Shown piece after piece: positions 12,061 to 24,059 of a stretch of 64,000 nucleotides of DNA. Source of the stretch: Ailurus styani (lineage: Eukaryota; Chordata; Mammalia; Carnivora; Ailuridae); NCBI GenBank assembly GCA_002007465.1, contig LNAC01000781.1, positions 124,001 to 188,000 on the forward strand, given 5' to 3'. Within the stretch, counting starts at the first letter, position 1. Each line of letters starts with the position of its first letter. The notes under the pieces were generated by a model. It made no database searches. It was not told the origin of the DNA and worked only from the letters and a program-made list of their open reading frames with translations. The position numbers were made by a program, and so were the translations under genes.

Positions 12061-12764
12061 CCATGACCTCAGTTCTTTGGTTCAAGAAAAGCTATGAACT
12101 TGCATTTTGCTTGCATTTTTTTGTTTTTGTCAGGGTGATAGCAGCACTCTGGAAACTGAAAAGCCAAAGCCATAATTTTTAAGGTGATACTGGAAAGATG
12201 TGTGATGTGAAAAGGGGGATGCCAGAAGAGATTTCCAGGTAAAAGAAACATCATGGTAGTGTTATGAAGGAATATGATATTTACAGTGAACGAAAAAGGT
12301 GCAATGAGAGCAAGGTGGTTGAGCATAAGTAACGAATACAAAGCTGGGACTGTGGGAGCCTGGAGAAGTAGGGCAGGTCATGCCACACCTACACCTTGTT
12401 TAATCTTTATCCTATGAACAACAGGCATTCTATGATGTATTGTGAGCAATTTTTAGGATTTTGTTTTGAAATATGTATCCTGGATACACCCCGGAAAACT
12501 AATTAAAAATCATGTGGGTAGAAAGATGGGGAGATACCACAGCTGTCCAGGTGGAACAAGATGGACCCTTGGAAAAGAGAAATAGAAGTGGGTATGGAAG
12601 AAAGACCTCACCTGAAAATAAAAAAAGAAAGAAAGAAAAATGGAAAAAAGGTGACTTTTTGAAGAGTCTGATACGTATGGAGAATAGTGAGGAGTTCAGA
12701 GTGGCTATTACACAGGTTCATGATAGGGCTTTTAGGAAATTAGGCTGGAAGTGAATGAGGTGAG

Positions 12765-12885
12765 ACCGTGAAAGACCATGTAGGTCACACTATGAAGGCT
12801 GTATTGATTTCCTCTATATGTACTAATTAGATCACAGTAGGCTTTAAGCTGAGCTGTGACATGATCATATCAGATTTGGGGAGAT
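12765..12885 (+). mobile_element. Possible ancient repeat fragment
   Basis: 'aaagaccatgtaggtcacac' and 'gctgtgacatgatcatatca' resemble an old mammalian repeat with 'ttgtaggcc...agtgacatgatc'. Family not named. Confidence 0.35.
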
Positions 12886-13015
12886 ATAACTTAAATCATT
12901 AAGTCATGATCTATGTAGATGGGATATTATTACAGTCTGAATAGTAAATTTAACATTTTAAGCCTGTGTTCATATGAACTTATATTAAAATGGTAAAACT
13001 AGGCAACAATTGTCT

Positions 13016-13452
13016 TTACAAACAAATGAATAAACTATTAAGACAAAGAAAATTTAGTTTTCTTACCACCATCCACTGAGCAAAATACTGTCAATAAAAT
13101 ATATTACTCATGAAATAAGAATCATAGTCAACATAAAAGTTGATTTAAAGATGATGAAAATGAACCATTTGATAGATCAAGAAGTGGTTATATCTGGCAA
13201 TTTACCTTTTCTTTTCATGGTTTAAGTAAAGANTTACAAACAAATGAATAGACTATTAAGACAAAGAAAATTTAGTTTTCTTACCACCATCCACTGAGCA
13301 AAATAATCTGTCAATAAAATATATTACTCATGAAATAAGAATCATAGTCAACATAAAAGTTGATTTAAAGATGATGAAAATGAACCATTTGATAGATCAA
13401 GAAGTGGTTATATCTGGCAATTTACCTTTTCTTTTCATGGTTTAAGTAAAGA
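13016..13452. repeat. Near-identical tandem duplication joined by a single N
   Basis: Copy 1 is 13016-13232 (217 bp), N is 13233, copy 2 is 13234-13452 (219 bp). The copies differ by one A/G substitution (aataaact versus aatagact) and one 2-bp indel (aaatactgtc versus aaataatctgtc). This looks like two alleles or two contig ends placed in series. Confidence 0.95.
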
Positions 13453-13560
13453 ATAAGTGAAAAATTTGTTATATTTTATATCATAGCAAATTTATAAATC
13501 CTGGCTTAAAAGGTAAGCATTCACTATATGTCATTTTCCTAGCTTTTAAATGTAATATTC

Positions 13561-13759
13561 TTTTTTTTAAAGATTCTATTTTATTTATTTGACTGTGAGA
13601 GAGAGATCACAAGCAGGCAGAGAGTCAGGCAGAGAGGGAGGAGGAAGCAGGCTCCCCACCGAGCAGGGAGCCCAATGCGGGGCTCGATCCCAGGACCCTG
13701 AGATCATGACCTGAGCCGAAGGCAGAGGTTTTAACCCACTGAGCCACCCAGGCGCCCCT
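13561..13759 (-). mobile_element. Carnivore SINE (mustelid-like 'ttttaacccactgagcc' type)
   Basis: Flanked by ttaaatgtaatattct and ttaaatattatattct. Sits about 110 bp after the N-joined duplication. Confidence 0.9.
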
Positions 13760-14335
13760 TAAATATTATATTCTTAGTAGATTCAACCATCCAGCCACTT
13801 ACATATATCAGTTCTCAATGAACAGATACTGGGCACTGAAAACGTGCTTAGTACTGTGGATGCAGGGATTCCAAAAAATTAGGTGACATACATTGTGTTC
13901 TCAAAGACTGTCCAAAAAAGAAAGAGACATTGCAGTGCAATGGAGTTACAAGCTGAAGAGTACAGAGTAAAGATGAAGTACCAGTGAGACTACACGAAAC
14001 AGGCTGGGGACTTTATAATACAGTAAATGAGGAAAGACTTAGATATGAGTCATTATGCATTTAGTTCAAATCATTTCAGGAAAGCGTTAATAATTACTCT
14101 GTACCAGGCCCTATGCTCGGTGTTTGGGCTACAGATACTGATAAGATATAGTGACTGATTTCAAGAAACTAATAATTTAATGAGAAAGACTAACATGTAA
14201 CAACATGTAACTATGAGAAAGGCTAAAATGTAACAACCAACTATAATATCAAATTCTAGGAACAGTATAAATTAATCCAAAATGAGAGTTGGAATGAAGA
14301 TTCACTGAGGAAGTAATCAGGAATGAGAACTGAAG

Positions 14336-15981
14336 TATCATTTGCAAATATCTTCTCCCATTCCATGGGTCGTCTCTTTGTTTTATTGACTGTTTCCTTT
14401 GCTGTGCAAAAGATTTTATCTTGATGAAGTCCCAAAAGTTCTTTTTTGCTTTTGTTTCCCTTGCCTTTGGAGATGTGTTTTGAAAGAAGTTGCTGTGGCC
14501 AATGTCGAAAAGGTTACTGCCTATGTTCTTCTCTAGGATTTTGATGGATTCCTATCTCGTATTGAGGTTTTTCACCCATTTAGAGTTTATCTTTGTGTAT
14601 AGTGTAGGCAAATGGTTGAGTTTCATTCTTCTGTATATAACTGTCCAATCTTCCCAGCACCATTTATTGAAGAGACTATCTTTTTCCCATTGGATATTTT
14701 TTCCTGCTTTGTCAAAGATCAGTTGACTATAGAGCTGAGGGTCCATATCTGGCTCTCTATTCTGTTCCATTGATCTATGTGTCTGTTTTGTGCCTGTACC
14801 ATGCTGTCTTGGTAATCACAGCTTTGTAATATAGCTTGAAATCAGGCAACATGACGCCCCCAGCTTTGTTTTTCTTTTTCAACATTTCCTTGGTGATTTG
14901 AGATCTTTTCTGGTTCCGTGCAAATTTTAGGATTGTTTGTTCCAGCGCTTTGAAAAAATGCTATTGATATTTTGCAAATGACATTACAGATAAAGGGCTG
15001 GTATTCAAAATCTATAAAGAACTTCTCAAACTCAACACCTAAAAAATGAATAATCAAGTCAAAAAATGGGCAGAAGACATTAACAGACACTTCTCCGAAG
15101 AAGACATACAAATGGCTAACAGACACATGAAAAAATGTTCAACATCATTAGCCATAAGGAAAAGTCAAATCAAAACCACATTGAGATACTACCTTACACC
15201 AGTTAGAATGGCAAAAATTGGCAAGACAAGAAAGAACAAGTGTTGGAGAGATTGCGTAGAAAGAGGAACTCTCATACACTGCTGGTGGGAATGCCAAGTT
15301 AGCACATTCACTTTGGAAAACAGTGTGGAGTTTCCTCAAAAAGTTAAAAACAGAACTACCTTATGACCCTGCAATTGCACTACTGGGTATTTATCCCAAA
15401 GATACAGATGTAGTGAAAAGAAAGGCCATATGCACTCCAATGTTCATAGCAGCAATGTCCACAATAGCGAAACTGGAAGAAGCCAAGATACCCTTCAACA
15501 GATGAATGCATATAGAAGATGTGGTCTTTATATACAATGGAATAATACTCAGCCATCAGAAAGGATGAATACCCAACATTTGCATCAACATGGACAGAAT
15601 TGGAGGAGATTATGCTAAGTGAAATAAGTCAAGCAAAGAAAGACAATTATCATATGGTTTCATTTATTTGTGGAGCAAAGGAATAGCATGGAGGACATTG
15701 GGAGAAGGAAGGGGAAAATGAAAGGGGGAAATGAGAGGGGGAGATGAACGATGAGAGACTATGGATTCCGGGAGTCAAACTGAGGGTTTTAGAGGGAAGG
15801 GGGGTTGGGGGACCCAGTAGCCAGGTGATGCGTATTAAGGAGGGCATGTATTGCATGGAGCACTGGGTGTTATAGGCAAACAATGAATCATGGAGCACTA
15901 CATCAAGAACTAATGATATGGCATGGTAACTAACATAACATAACATAACAAAAAAGAATTATAAAACAAACAAACAAAAAA
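14336..15981 (+). mobile_element. L1 retrotransposon, 3' 1.6 kb with 5' inversion
   Basis: The left part (14336 to about 14972) is L1 ORF2 sequence in minus orientation. The right part (about 14973-15981) is the ORF2 C-terminal region plus 3'UTR in plus orientation, ending in an A-rich tail. Residues [20 protein letters not shown] in 15061-15120 are a hallmark of ORF2p, followed by frameshifts. A 17-bp direct repeat, aggaatgagaactgaag, flanks it (14319-14335 and 15982-15998). It is dead, because the coding parts are inverted, truncated and frameshifted. Confidence 0.9.
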
Positions 15982-16114
15982 AGGAATGAGAACTGAAGGG
16001 TAAATAACCTCAGGAGGAGTGAAATGTTAGATCAATACTTCCTGGCAGAGGACAGAGCATGACAAAGGCCGAACAAATTAGCCTTTACTTTGTGCTCCCA
16101 GGGACACTCTCTGA

Positions 16115-16260
16115 TGTGTAATTTACATGCACTGCACTGCAGTCATTCTAAGGAATAGGCATTACCACTTCCCTCTAGAGGTGTGTGATCTCTGACTCAA
16201 AGAGGTAGGTAGCTTTTCTCAGATAGGTCAGGCTACTGGCTGTCTGAGGCTATCTTGTTT
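16115..16260 (+). mobile_element. Possible MIR relic
   Basis: 'taggcattaccacttccctc' and 'gactcaaagaggtaggtagc' resemble the MIR middle region. Low similarity. Confidence 0.35.
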
Positions 16261-16397
16261 AAATACGCATGATTTCAAGCACGTGATAATGAGTGAAATG
16301 ATATGGTGCATCAAAAGACAGTAAGCAGCTTAACATGGATAAACCATAGGCAAGAATATGCATATTTCTCTTCTCTTCATATCTTACCATTCCTATT

Positions 16398-16440
16398 TGG
16401 GTTTTTTTGGTTTTGGTTTTGATTTTGATTTTGGTTTTTG
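16398..16440 (+). repeat. (GGTTTT/GATTTT)n low-complexity tract
   Basis: Degenerate hexamer repeat, G and T only with a few A. The reverse strand produces an artificial NQ-repeat open frame. Confidence 0.85.
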
Positions 16441-17420
16441 GCTACTCCTTCTTTCAGGCTTGACATTGGAAACCCATCTCCACCAGCCTGCCATGTATTG
16501 ACGGAGAGCAAACCTAACCTAATCTGCATTACTTTGGGATATGAGTAGCTAGATGGAACACCAAGGAGGACTGCTTTATGGATCCCAAGTACCACAGGCA
16601 TTGCTTTTGGTCCCATCTAAATGTTGCCTCGTCTGGCTCTACTGAAGTTTTGCTTATCAGATTTGGAAATGCCTCTTGCTACAGACTCATGTTCTGGGCC
16701 CCAGCAGTTACTCTTGCTATTTTTAGATCCTCCCACTTACTAGCCTGCTACCCTGCTGCCCGTCCTTTTCCACTACTCCGTGTGACACTGAACTCAACCA
16801 ACTGTTTTCCCAACTCAAGTGGAAGAAGTTTCTTTCTCTAATTATGTCGCCTCAGTAGGGACAAAGAACATTTTCCATTTCTTTCTTAAGCCATGAATTA
16901 ATGTTAATAAATCTGAGTTGTCACCTTGGTTGCTAGGCCCCATCTCATTCTGCTTTTATACAGATATTTACAAACTGCAATTTGGCCAGTAATTTTAACA
17001 TCTCAAGTTAGCTAAGTATAGTCAAAGAGTATTTTTAACTTAGCATTTTGTCCCTTTAGATTTTGAAGCCTGAAATTATCCTCTCCTCTTTTTAAAACCT
17101 GTCCCATCTGTCCTTCAATGGACTCCAGTGTTTGCAGAACAAGACTATACTCTAGTCACTTAAAAATGAAAAAAAAAAAAAAGAAATTCTACCTTTCCTA
17201 CCATGAAAATTGTTTTACCCTATTAATCAGAGAGTCCCATGTCACAAAGCCCCTAACTACTTAATAAACTTCTCTCAAATTTTGTTAAAAATTCTCCACT
17301 CTCTTCCTCTATTCAAACTGTACTCTTGGAATGCATTTCTGTTTTCCACATTGCACCCTTTTTTCTTAACAAGGACCATCATCTATTGTTTTGTTACTAG
17401 CAGTTTTATCATTAAGTACA

Positions 17421-17421
<1 letters not shown>

Positions 17422-17458
<37 letters not shown>
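17422..17458 (+). repeat. (TG)n microsatellite
   Basis: About 18 uninterrupted units. Likely polymorphic. Confidence 0.95.
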
Positions 17459-17460
<2 letters not shown>

Positions 17461-17526
17461 GTTTTTCACAAGCCAATCCCCTCTAATCTATCAAAAATAT
17501 AAAAAAGCATAAAAATATTATTCAGA

Positions 17527-17728
17527 GGGCGCCTGGGTGGCTCAGTGGGTTAAAGCCTCTGCTTTCGGCTCAGGTCATGATCTCAGCATTCTGGGATCGA
17601 GGCCCACGTTGGGCTCTCTGCTCAGCAGGGAGCCTGCTTCCTCCTCTCCCTGTCTCTCTGCCTGCCTCTCTGCCTACTTATAATCTCTCTCTCTGTGTCA
17701 AATAAATAAATAAAATCTTTAAAAAATA
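17527..17728 (+). mobile_element. Carnivore SINE (mustelid-like, young)
   Basis: Close to the local consensus, with flanking repeat atattattcag on both sides (about 17516 and 17729). The tail is (aaat)n then 'ctttaaaaaa'. Confidence 0.93.
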
Positions 17729-18424
17729 TATTATTCAGAACCTTCAAACTGTCATACATTATGATTTTAAATTTATTCAGAAAACATAAAAAAAAGCTTA
17801 ATGTGACTTACACTACACATGGCCCTGATGCTTGAGAACAAACATATATTACAAAATCCCAATCAAGTTCAGTACATATATGTTACAATTCTGTAAGCAC
17901 TTAACTTTAGGTATTCTCCCCATAACTTTAGCTGTTCTAGGAGATTATTTTCATATAAAACAAACACATAAAATCCATAAAATTAGAGGGAAAATGAGAT
18001 TTGGTATAAATTTTCAAATATCTGAATGAAGTAAAATACAGCTGGCTCGTAACTTCCAATTTTGCATTTGTTGTGATTGAATGATCACCATATAGATAAA
18101 AGCCTACATTCCGTCACAACAGATTAAAGTTATCAGAAAATAGCCTATTTTCCTGAAGTTCTTTTTCTCTACTCATTTTGAAGCATTTTTATGTCCTATA
18201 ATTTTCTCAGTTATGTAATAAATCTCCATCACCTTTTACTAAAACACACACACACACACACATATAGTTACTCAAATAGCAAATTTAGCCAATTTCAACC
18301 ATAAATATGAAAAATGTCTTTCCGTTAGAAAAAGTGGAAGACATTTCATGAGGACAGGACACTTTAACAGTTCAGAAGTCTCAGAAATTGGGGTCTCATG
18401 ATAAAAGTTCTAATAAAAATATTG

Positions 18425-18612
18425 AGGAGTGCCTGAGTGACAGTCTGTGGAGCATCTGCCTTCCACTCAGGTCGTGATCTCAGGGTCCTGGGCTCCACAG
18501 CTGCAGGCTCCCGACTCAGCAGGGAGTCTGCTCCTCCCTCTCCCTCTCCCCTGCCCCTCTGCTTAAGCACATGCATAAGCACTGTCTCTCAAATGAAAAA
18601 TAAAAATTAACC
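18425..18612 (+). mobile_element. Carnivore SINE, diverged
   Basis: The head is altered ('gtgcctgagtgacagtctgt'). The CT-rich part and a short tail are still recognisable. Confidence 0.82.
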
Positions 18613-18829
18613 CCCCAAAATTTGAGAATTTCAGCTTTAGGGAAGAACTACTCAATAATCATTTCTCAGATTATACTGACATATGACTATACTGTCCTCC
18701 TCCACTCTATAAAGTCTACCCAGTCTAGAAAAAACATATCTCACTAATCAATTTTATGCCAAAAAAAGAAAACACTAATGAAAACAACCCATTTTATAAT
18801 AATACTTTATTTCAGTTTTATCGAGACTG

Positions 18830-19545
18830 ATACCATTCTGCTCTCGGCAATTATGACTCAACTAGATATATTGCTGCATTCCAATCTGTCAAAAACTTAA
18901 CAGCTTAAAATAACACACATTTATTATCTCATGATTTCAGTGGTTCAAGAGCCTAGGCACAGCTTAACTAGGGTCTCTGCTCAGGGTCTCACATACAGCA
19001 ATCAAGGGGGCAAGTAGACTTCATTCTCATCTGGAGAGCTGATGGGGGAAGACTTCACTTCCCAATTCATTCAACTGTTGGAAGAACTCATTTCCTTATG
19101 GCTGTGTGACTGAGGGGCCATGGTTCTTACTGGTTGTCAGTAGACGTCCACCTTCAGGTTCTAGAGACTGCACCAGTTCCCTACTATGCACCCCTCCTCA
19201 CAACCAGTTCACAGTGTGGTTGTTTGCTTCCTCAAGCCCAGCAGGAGAATTTTCTGCATACTAATCTGGGAAAATGGATTTCATAGAACATAATGTAATC
19301 TTGTGAAAGACATCTCACCATCTTTCCCATATAAAATAACCCAATCAAGGAGTGTGATATCCCTTCACTTTTTTCTGTATTCTACTTGCTACAAGCAATA
19401 CAGAAGTCCTGTTCCACTCAAGGGGATGAAGTTATATGGGATTTAACACTGGGAGGTGGAACTCATGAAACCACCTTAGAATTCCCCCTACCACACTTTT
19501 CTAATGTCCCATCAATCTTTCCCAGGGAGGTCAAAGCTACACCAC
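18830..19545 (+). mobile_element. Ancient interspersed repeat, family unnamed
   Basis: 'acttaacagcttaaaataac', 'cacatttattatctcatgat' and 'gctcagggtctcacatacag' match a well-known old mammalian repeat with an inserted or diverged middle. The 3' part includes a short open frame (19386-19709) with no protein-family resemblance, so it is not called as a gene. Confidence 0.5.
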
Positions 19546-20078
19546 GTTTTAAGGATGAATTTTTAATATTTGCTTATAATTCTACTTACAGAAAGATCAT
19601 ACTCCAGTGTGCACAAACCCTGAAATTTCTTAGTAAAATTTTACCCCGTTTGATAGCAAACAATAAAACCGAAGGGTGGAGTCCTTTATCTCTAAGGAAA
19701 TATATTTAGCAAAGTTATTTTAGAAGAGATTTCACTTCCAAATTTTAACTTAGGACCAATTTCCCCTTGGCTAATTTTTCATGGGAGCACAGTGAAGACA
19801 AAACTTTTGCAGTGGAATGCTCTTTTACATTGGAAATGTTTGTCATTTGTCTAATTCCCTTGGTTTGGAGGCCCTAGATATCTATTTCTTTCCAGTGATT
19901 TCTTCTATCTTGGAAGGTAGAGCTACCCACAGAGGTACCATTTTGTCTTCTTAATTTCTCTCTTATCTTCTTAGTCTCTCTGACCATACTTAATTTCTCA
20001 ACTGAGGATTGGGAGCAGGTCTCAGATCAAGCCAGAGGTTTTAACTGAAAGTTTGTACATTCTTTGCTAATGTGTTTA

Positions 20079-20280
20079 TTTATTTATTTTTAATTGTATT
20101 TATTTATTTGACACAGAGAGAGAGATCACAAGTAGGCAGAGAGGCAGGCAGAGAGAGAGGAGGAGGAAGCAGGCTCCCCGCTGAGCAGAGAGCCCGATGC
20201 GGGCCTCGATCCCAGGACCCTGAGATCATGACCTGAGCCAAAGGCAGAGGCTTTAACCCACTGAGCCACCCAGGTGCCCT
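20079..20280 (-). mobile_element. Carnivore SINE (mustelid-like)
   Basis: Flanking repeat ttgctaatgtgttta / ttgctaatgtattta. The double (ttta)n tail suggests the target was itself T-rich. Confidence 0.92.
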
Positions 20281-20689
20281 TTGCTAATGTATTTAACTAT
20301 CATCATTTTCTATGCCCAGCTTGTGGAATTAATTGGTTGTGGTAATCAAGAATGGAGTCTGCCCCCAACCTCTGTAACCCCCATAAGATTCACAGTTATT
20401 TTGTCTATTAATGACACATCAAGATATGCTCCCCACCATCCAATCCTGCCCCTTCTTCCTACGGTTGTAAGGTCCTCATGGACCTGACAATCATTTCAGT
20501 TGAACAATGTTTGCTGCTTTTCTTGCGTTCCGAACTGCCTCAATGGTCTGAGCAAAGACACCTCAGGGATGGATGGCTAATGTGGTGCTCCATGGTCTAT
20601 TTGAATTATCCCAATATTTTCACCATAATCTTGGTAAAATGTTATCTAAGAATTTTCATCTCAGATATCGAGTTTTAGGCCTTTAAACA

Positions 20690-21485
20690 AAATCTTACAG
20701 AAGGGCTCCCTTGTCCTGGTACCCCAGTTTGTAGCTTTATCATCATTTATTTGAAAGGCTGTTTTTCCTCGATTGAATTATGTTTGCACTTTGGTCAAAA
20801 ATTACTTGGATGTATCTGTGTCTGTTTCTGGTTCTCTGTTTTCTTCTGCTGGTTTATTTATCTAGTCTTCTAACAATATCATGGAGTGTTGATTACTTCA
20901 ACTATATGGTAAGTCTTACAACCAGGTAGATCAATTCTCCCACTTCCTGCTTGCTTCTCAAAATTGTATTTAGCCACTCCAGTTGCTTGATTTTCAGTAT
21001 AAATTTTGGAATAATTTTGTGCATACCTGAAAATGTCTTGTTTGAATTATGACATGATTTGAATTAAACCTATATATCACTTTGGGGAGATTTAGCAATT
21101 TTGTTATGTTGATGCTTCAATCCATGAACACAGTAAATCTCTCTATTTTTTAATATTTTCTTTGATATCTTTCAGTGTTGTGTAGTTTTCAGCTTACAAA
21201 TCCTGTAACTATTTTGATAGATTTACACACCTAAGGGTTTCATTTTTCAAGAGTGTTAACTGATATTGTATTTTTAATCCAGTATCCATGTGTTCATCAC
21301 TAGCATATAAGAATACAGTTGATTTCTATATGTTAATTTTATATCTTTCAACTTTGCTGAATTAATTTATTAGTTATAGGATTTTTATTTTTAAATATTC
21401 TTTTGGAGTTTCTGTGAGGACAATCATCTTATCTTCCTTTTTAATCTGTGTCTCCTTGTACCTGTGTTTGCTCCTTTTCTTATAG
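20690..21485 (-). mobile_element. Old L1 ORF2 fragment, antisense
   Basis: 'gagatttagcaattttgtta', 'tcaatccatgaacacagtaa' and 'caactttgctgaattaattt' follow the order of reversed L1 ORF2 reverse-transcriptase sequence. Heavily diverged. Its left limit is uncertain. Confidence 0.65.
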
Positions 21486-21502
21486 TATACCAGTCCTATT
21501 GA

Positions 21503-21693
21503 AGATTTTATTTATTTATTTGACAGAGAGAGAGAGAGAGAGTGAGAGAGCGAATACAAGCAGGGGGAGTGGGAGAGAAAGAAGCAGGTTTCCCGCTGAG
21601 CAGAGAGTCCTACGCAGGGCTGGATCCCAGAACCCTGGGATCATGACCTGAGCCGAAGGCAGACGCTTAAAGACAGAGCCACCCAGGTGCCCC
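21503..21693 (-). mobile_element. Carnivore SINE
   Basis: Flanking repeat ataccagtcctattgaa / atactagtcttattgaa. (GA)n expansion at about 21526-21551. Confidence 0.9.
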
Positions 21694-21825
21694 ATACTAG
21701 TCTTATTGAATTAAGATCCACCTCAATCTAAATGAACTCATCTACTTGATTATATCTACAAAGACCCTATTTCCAAATAAAGCCATATTTTGAGGTTCTA
21801 AATGAACATGGATTTTATGCAACAG
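21694..21825 (+). mobile_element. Partial copy of the repeat family at 26795
   Basis: 'caaagaccctatttccaaat' followed by 'ttttgaggttctaaatgaac' resembles the 3' third of that family. The start coincides with the SINE insertion at 21503-21693. Confidence 0.4.
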
Positions 21826-22591
21826 GACTAGATATATCCCCTCCTCAGAAAAAAGCTTGCTCTCTCTACCCAAAAGAATATGAAAGGGGAAGTTTAGCAA
21901 GGCAGAAAACTTTGCAACAATTACTGCTCCAGTCCAATCAAAACCTTTTGGCTCTATATCCATTGACACAATGAAAGCCTGAGTAAGGAACAAATAAGGT
22001 AAACTTCTATCCTTATGAGGTTGTAACAGGCTCCCCCATTATCCCTACTGGAATAGTGTCAGAGAGGACAAACTAGGGAACTAGAAATTTCAGTCTCTAC
22101 TGGCTGATAATAAGGCCTTCCCTGCACCTTCCACCTCACCTATGTTGTCAAGGGAAGCCCATGCGAACCTGAATTTCCACTTCCCGCTGGCAGTAAAGAG
22201 GATCCCATCTCTGGGGGAGGGGGTGGTGTCAGAGGCCTAATGGAGAGTGAAGACTTCCGTCATTGCACAGCAGTATACTACTTTGCGGTATCAGTGGAGA
22301 CTGAGGCGGGAGGGGATCCTGATTTCCCACCCTTATCCCTGTAACAAGGTGTCCCCCCTAGATGACCCGCTCTCGTCTTTTGACCTTTCAGAATCACCTT
22401 ATATTTGCCTTACCTAAAATGTATATAGTTTTTCAGTTGTGGTTAGTGGGAATAATGAGAAAAATTAGCTCTACTCCATCTTCCCAGTAGCACACAAGTC
22501 ACTCCAAATCGTAAACTCCAGAAAAGTTTTAGAAAATTTTGCTGTTTAACCTCCTTTAATTTCTTTTTTTCTTCAAGAAATTTTTAGGGAA

Positions 22592-22803
22592 GGGGTGTCT
22601 GGGTGGCTCAGTAGGTTAAGCGTATGTCTTTGGCTCAGGCCACGATCCCAGGATCCTGGGATCCAGTCCTGCCAGGTTCCCTGCTCATGCAGAAGCCTGC
22701 TTCTCCCACTCCCACTGCCTGCCACTCCCCACCCCCGTGCTTGTTCTCTCTCTCTCTCTCTCTCTCTCTCTTTCACTGTCAAATAAATAAAATCTTAAAA
22801 AAA
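22592..22803 (+). mobile_element. Carnivore SINE with long (TC)n
   Basis: Older head type 'taggttaagcgtatgtcttt'. (TC)n at 22745-22772. Flanks 'tttttaggga' and 'tttttaaggga'. Confidence 0.9.
22745..22772 (+). repeat. (TC)n inside a SINE
   Basis: About 14 units, an expansion of the CT-rich SINE region. Confidence 0.9.
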
Positions 22804-22961
22804 TTTTTTAAGGGAAGACAATAAAATAAGTAAAATAAAGTAAAAATATAATAGACTGCATGTTGTGTCCCTTCTGGATGTTCAGCATAGGTGGTCTTGC
22901 AGATCATGGTTCCAACCCAGGTGCGTAATACTCCATGCCAGTCAATGGTCAATGGAGGTTT

Positions 22962-23168
22962 TCTTTTTCTTTTTCTTTTTAAGACTTTACCTATTTACTT
23001 GACACAAAGAGAGAGCACAAGCAGGGGGAGTGGCAGAGGGAGAGGGAGAGGGAGAAACAGTCTCTCCGCTGAGCAGGGAGTCTGATGTGGGTTCGATCCC
23101 AGAACCCTAGGATTATGACCTCAGCTGAAGGCAGGCGCTTAACCAGCTGAGCCACCCAGGGCACCCCC
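22962..23168 (-). mobile_element. Carnivore SINE
   Basis: Lies only 160 bp after the previous SINE in opposite orientation. C-rich junction 'caccccccccccaccccagt' at its head. Flanks 'agtcaatgg' / 'agtcaatag'. Confidence 0.9.
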
Positions 23169-23599
23169 CCCCACCCCAGTCAATAGAGTTTGATTTCTCA
23201 GATGTTGGAGTGGTCAGCTAATATACCATGCTGTTGTCTGTGCTCTTTGCTTCTTAGAAGTCCAGCCCTGTAGCATGATGATGATAGGGCAGAGAGAGTA
23301 GTCCAGGCAGTTTGGTTCCAAATTCTTAGATGTAGTGTTTTGTTTCGTTTTGTTTTTTTAATACTGATTTTATCTGAGTCTGAAAGAGTAACAGCCATTC
23401 AGCAGTCTCAGAAAGCCCTCTAAAGGACAAATACTCAAGTTACCCTTTATGAGTGAAAGTCATAATTTCTCCTTCATGATATTGTTCTTTGTCACTGGCA
23501 GAAACTCTCCAAAGTCTTCTTCAGATACTTAATGCAGAGGTAAAAAAAACTAGGGATGGTCCAATCTTAAATTACTGATCACTTCATTTGCAAAATATG

Positions 23600-23990
23600 T
23601 TTTTGTTATGTTTAATTTTATACATCAGTTTGACTAGATCACAGGCACTTAGATACCTGGTTAAACATTATTTCTGGGTGTATCTGTGAGGATATTTCTG
23701 GAAGACATTAGTATTTGAATAGGCAGTAGAATGAGCAAAGCAGATGGACTTCCCCAATGTGGATTGACCTCATTCAATCTGTTGAGGGTCTGAATAGAAC
23801 AAGAAAGCAGGGAGAGGAGAATTCTTTCTCTTTGCCTGACTGCATGAGGTGAAACACTGATCTCTTGGCCTTGGAGTAAGACTTAACACCATCTAAACTC
23901 ATGCTTCTCAAACCTTTGGACTTGGACTAGAACTTATGCCAATGGTTCTTCTGGTTCTATCCCTAGAGAACCCTGACTAATATAGTTTTT
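23600..23990 (+). mobile_element. Ancient interspersed repeat, LTR-like
   Basis: 'taattttatacatcagtttg', 'tttctgggtgtatctgtgag' and the end 'gagaaccctgactaatatag' form the pattern of a common mammalian LTR-type repeat. I cannot name the subfamily safely. It lies immediately before another LTR-type repeat at 24060. Confidence 0.6.
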
Positions 23991-24059
23991 ATTATAATGC
24001 CATTACCATATGGGGTCAAGCAGGAGAGGATAGCTTTGTAAGGATAGCTTTGATGGAGA

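Larger units (their letters stand above)
15999..17515. other. Intergenic, no gene seen
   Basis: Contains the possible MIR relic and the hexamer tract. A segment from 17095 to 17370 has a faint L2 look. No gene. Confidence 0.5.

Noticed and set aside
11539..12341. Two 90-codon open frames on the minus strand
   Set aside because: No recognisable motif. Part overlaps L1-derived DNA and there is no promoter or splice context.
15046..15366. 106-codon open frame as a possible gene
   Set aside because: It is the C-terminal part of L1 ORF2 within the inverted L1, broken by frameshifts on both sides.
19386..19709. 107-codon open frame on the plus strand
   Set aside because: Its first half overlaps an interspersed repeat and there is no protein-family resemblance.
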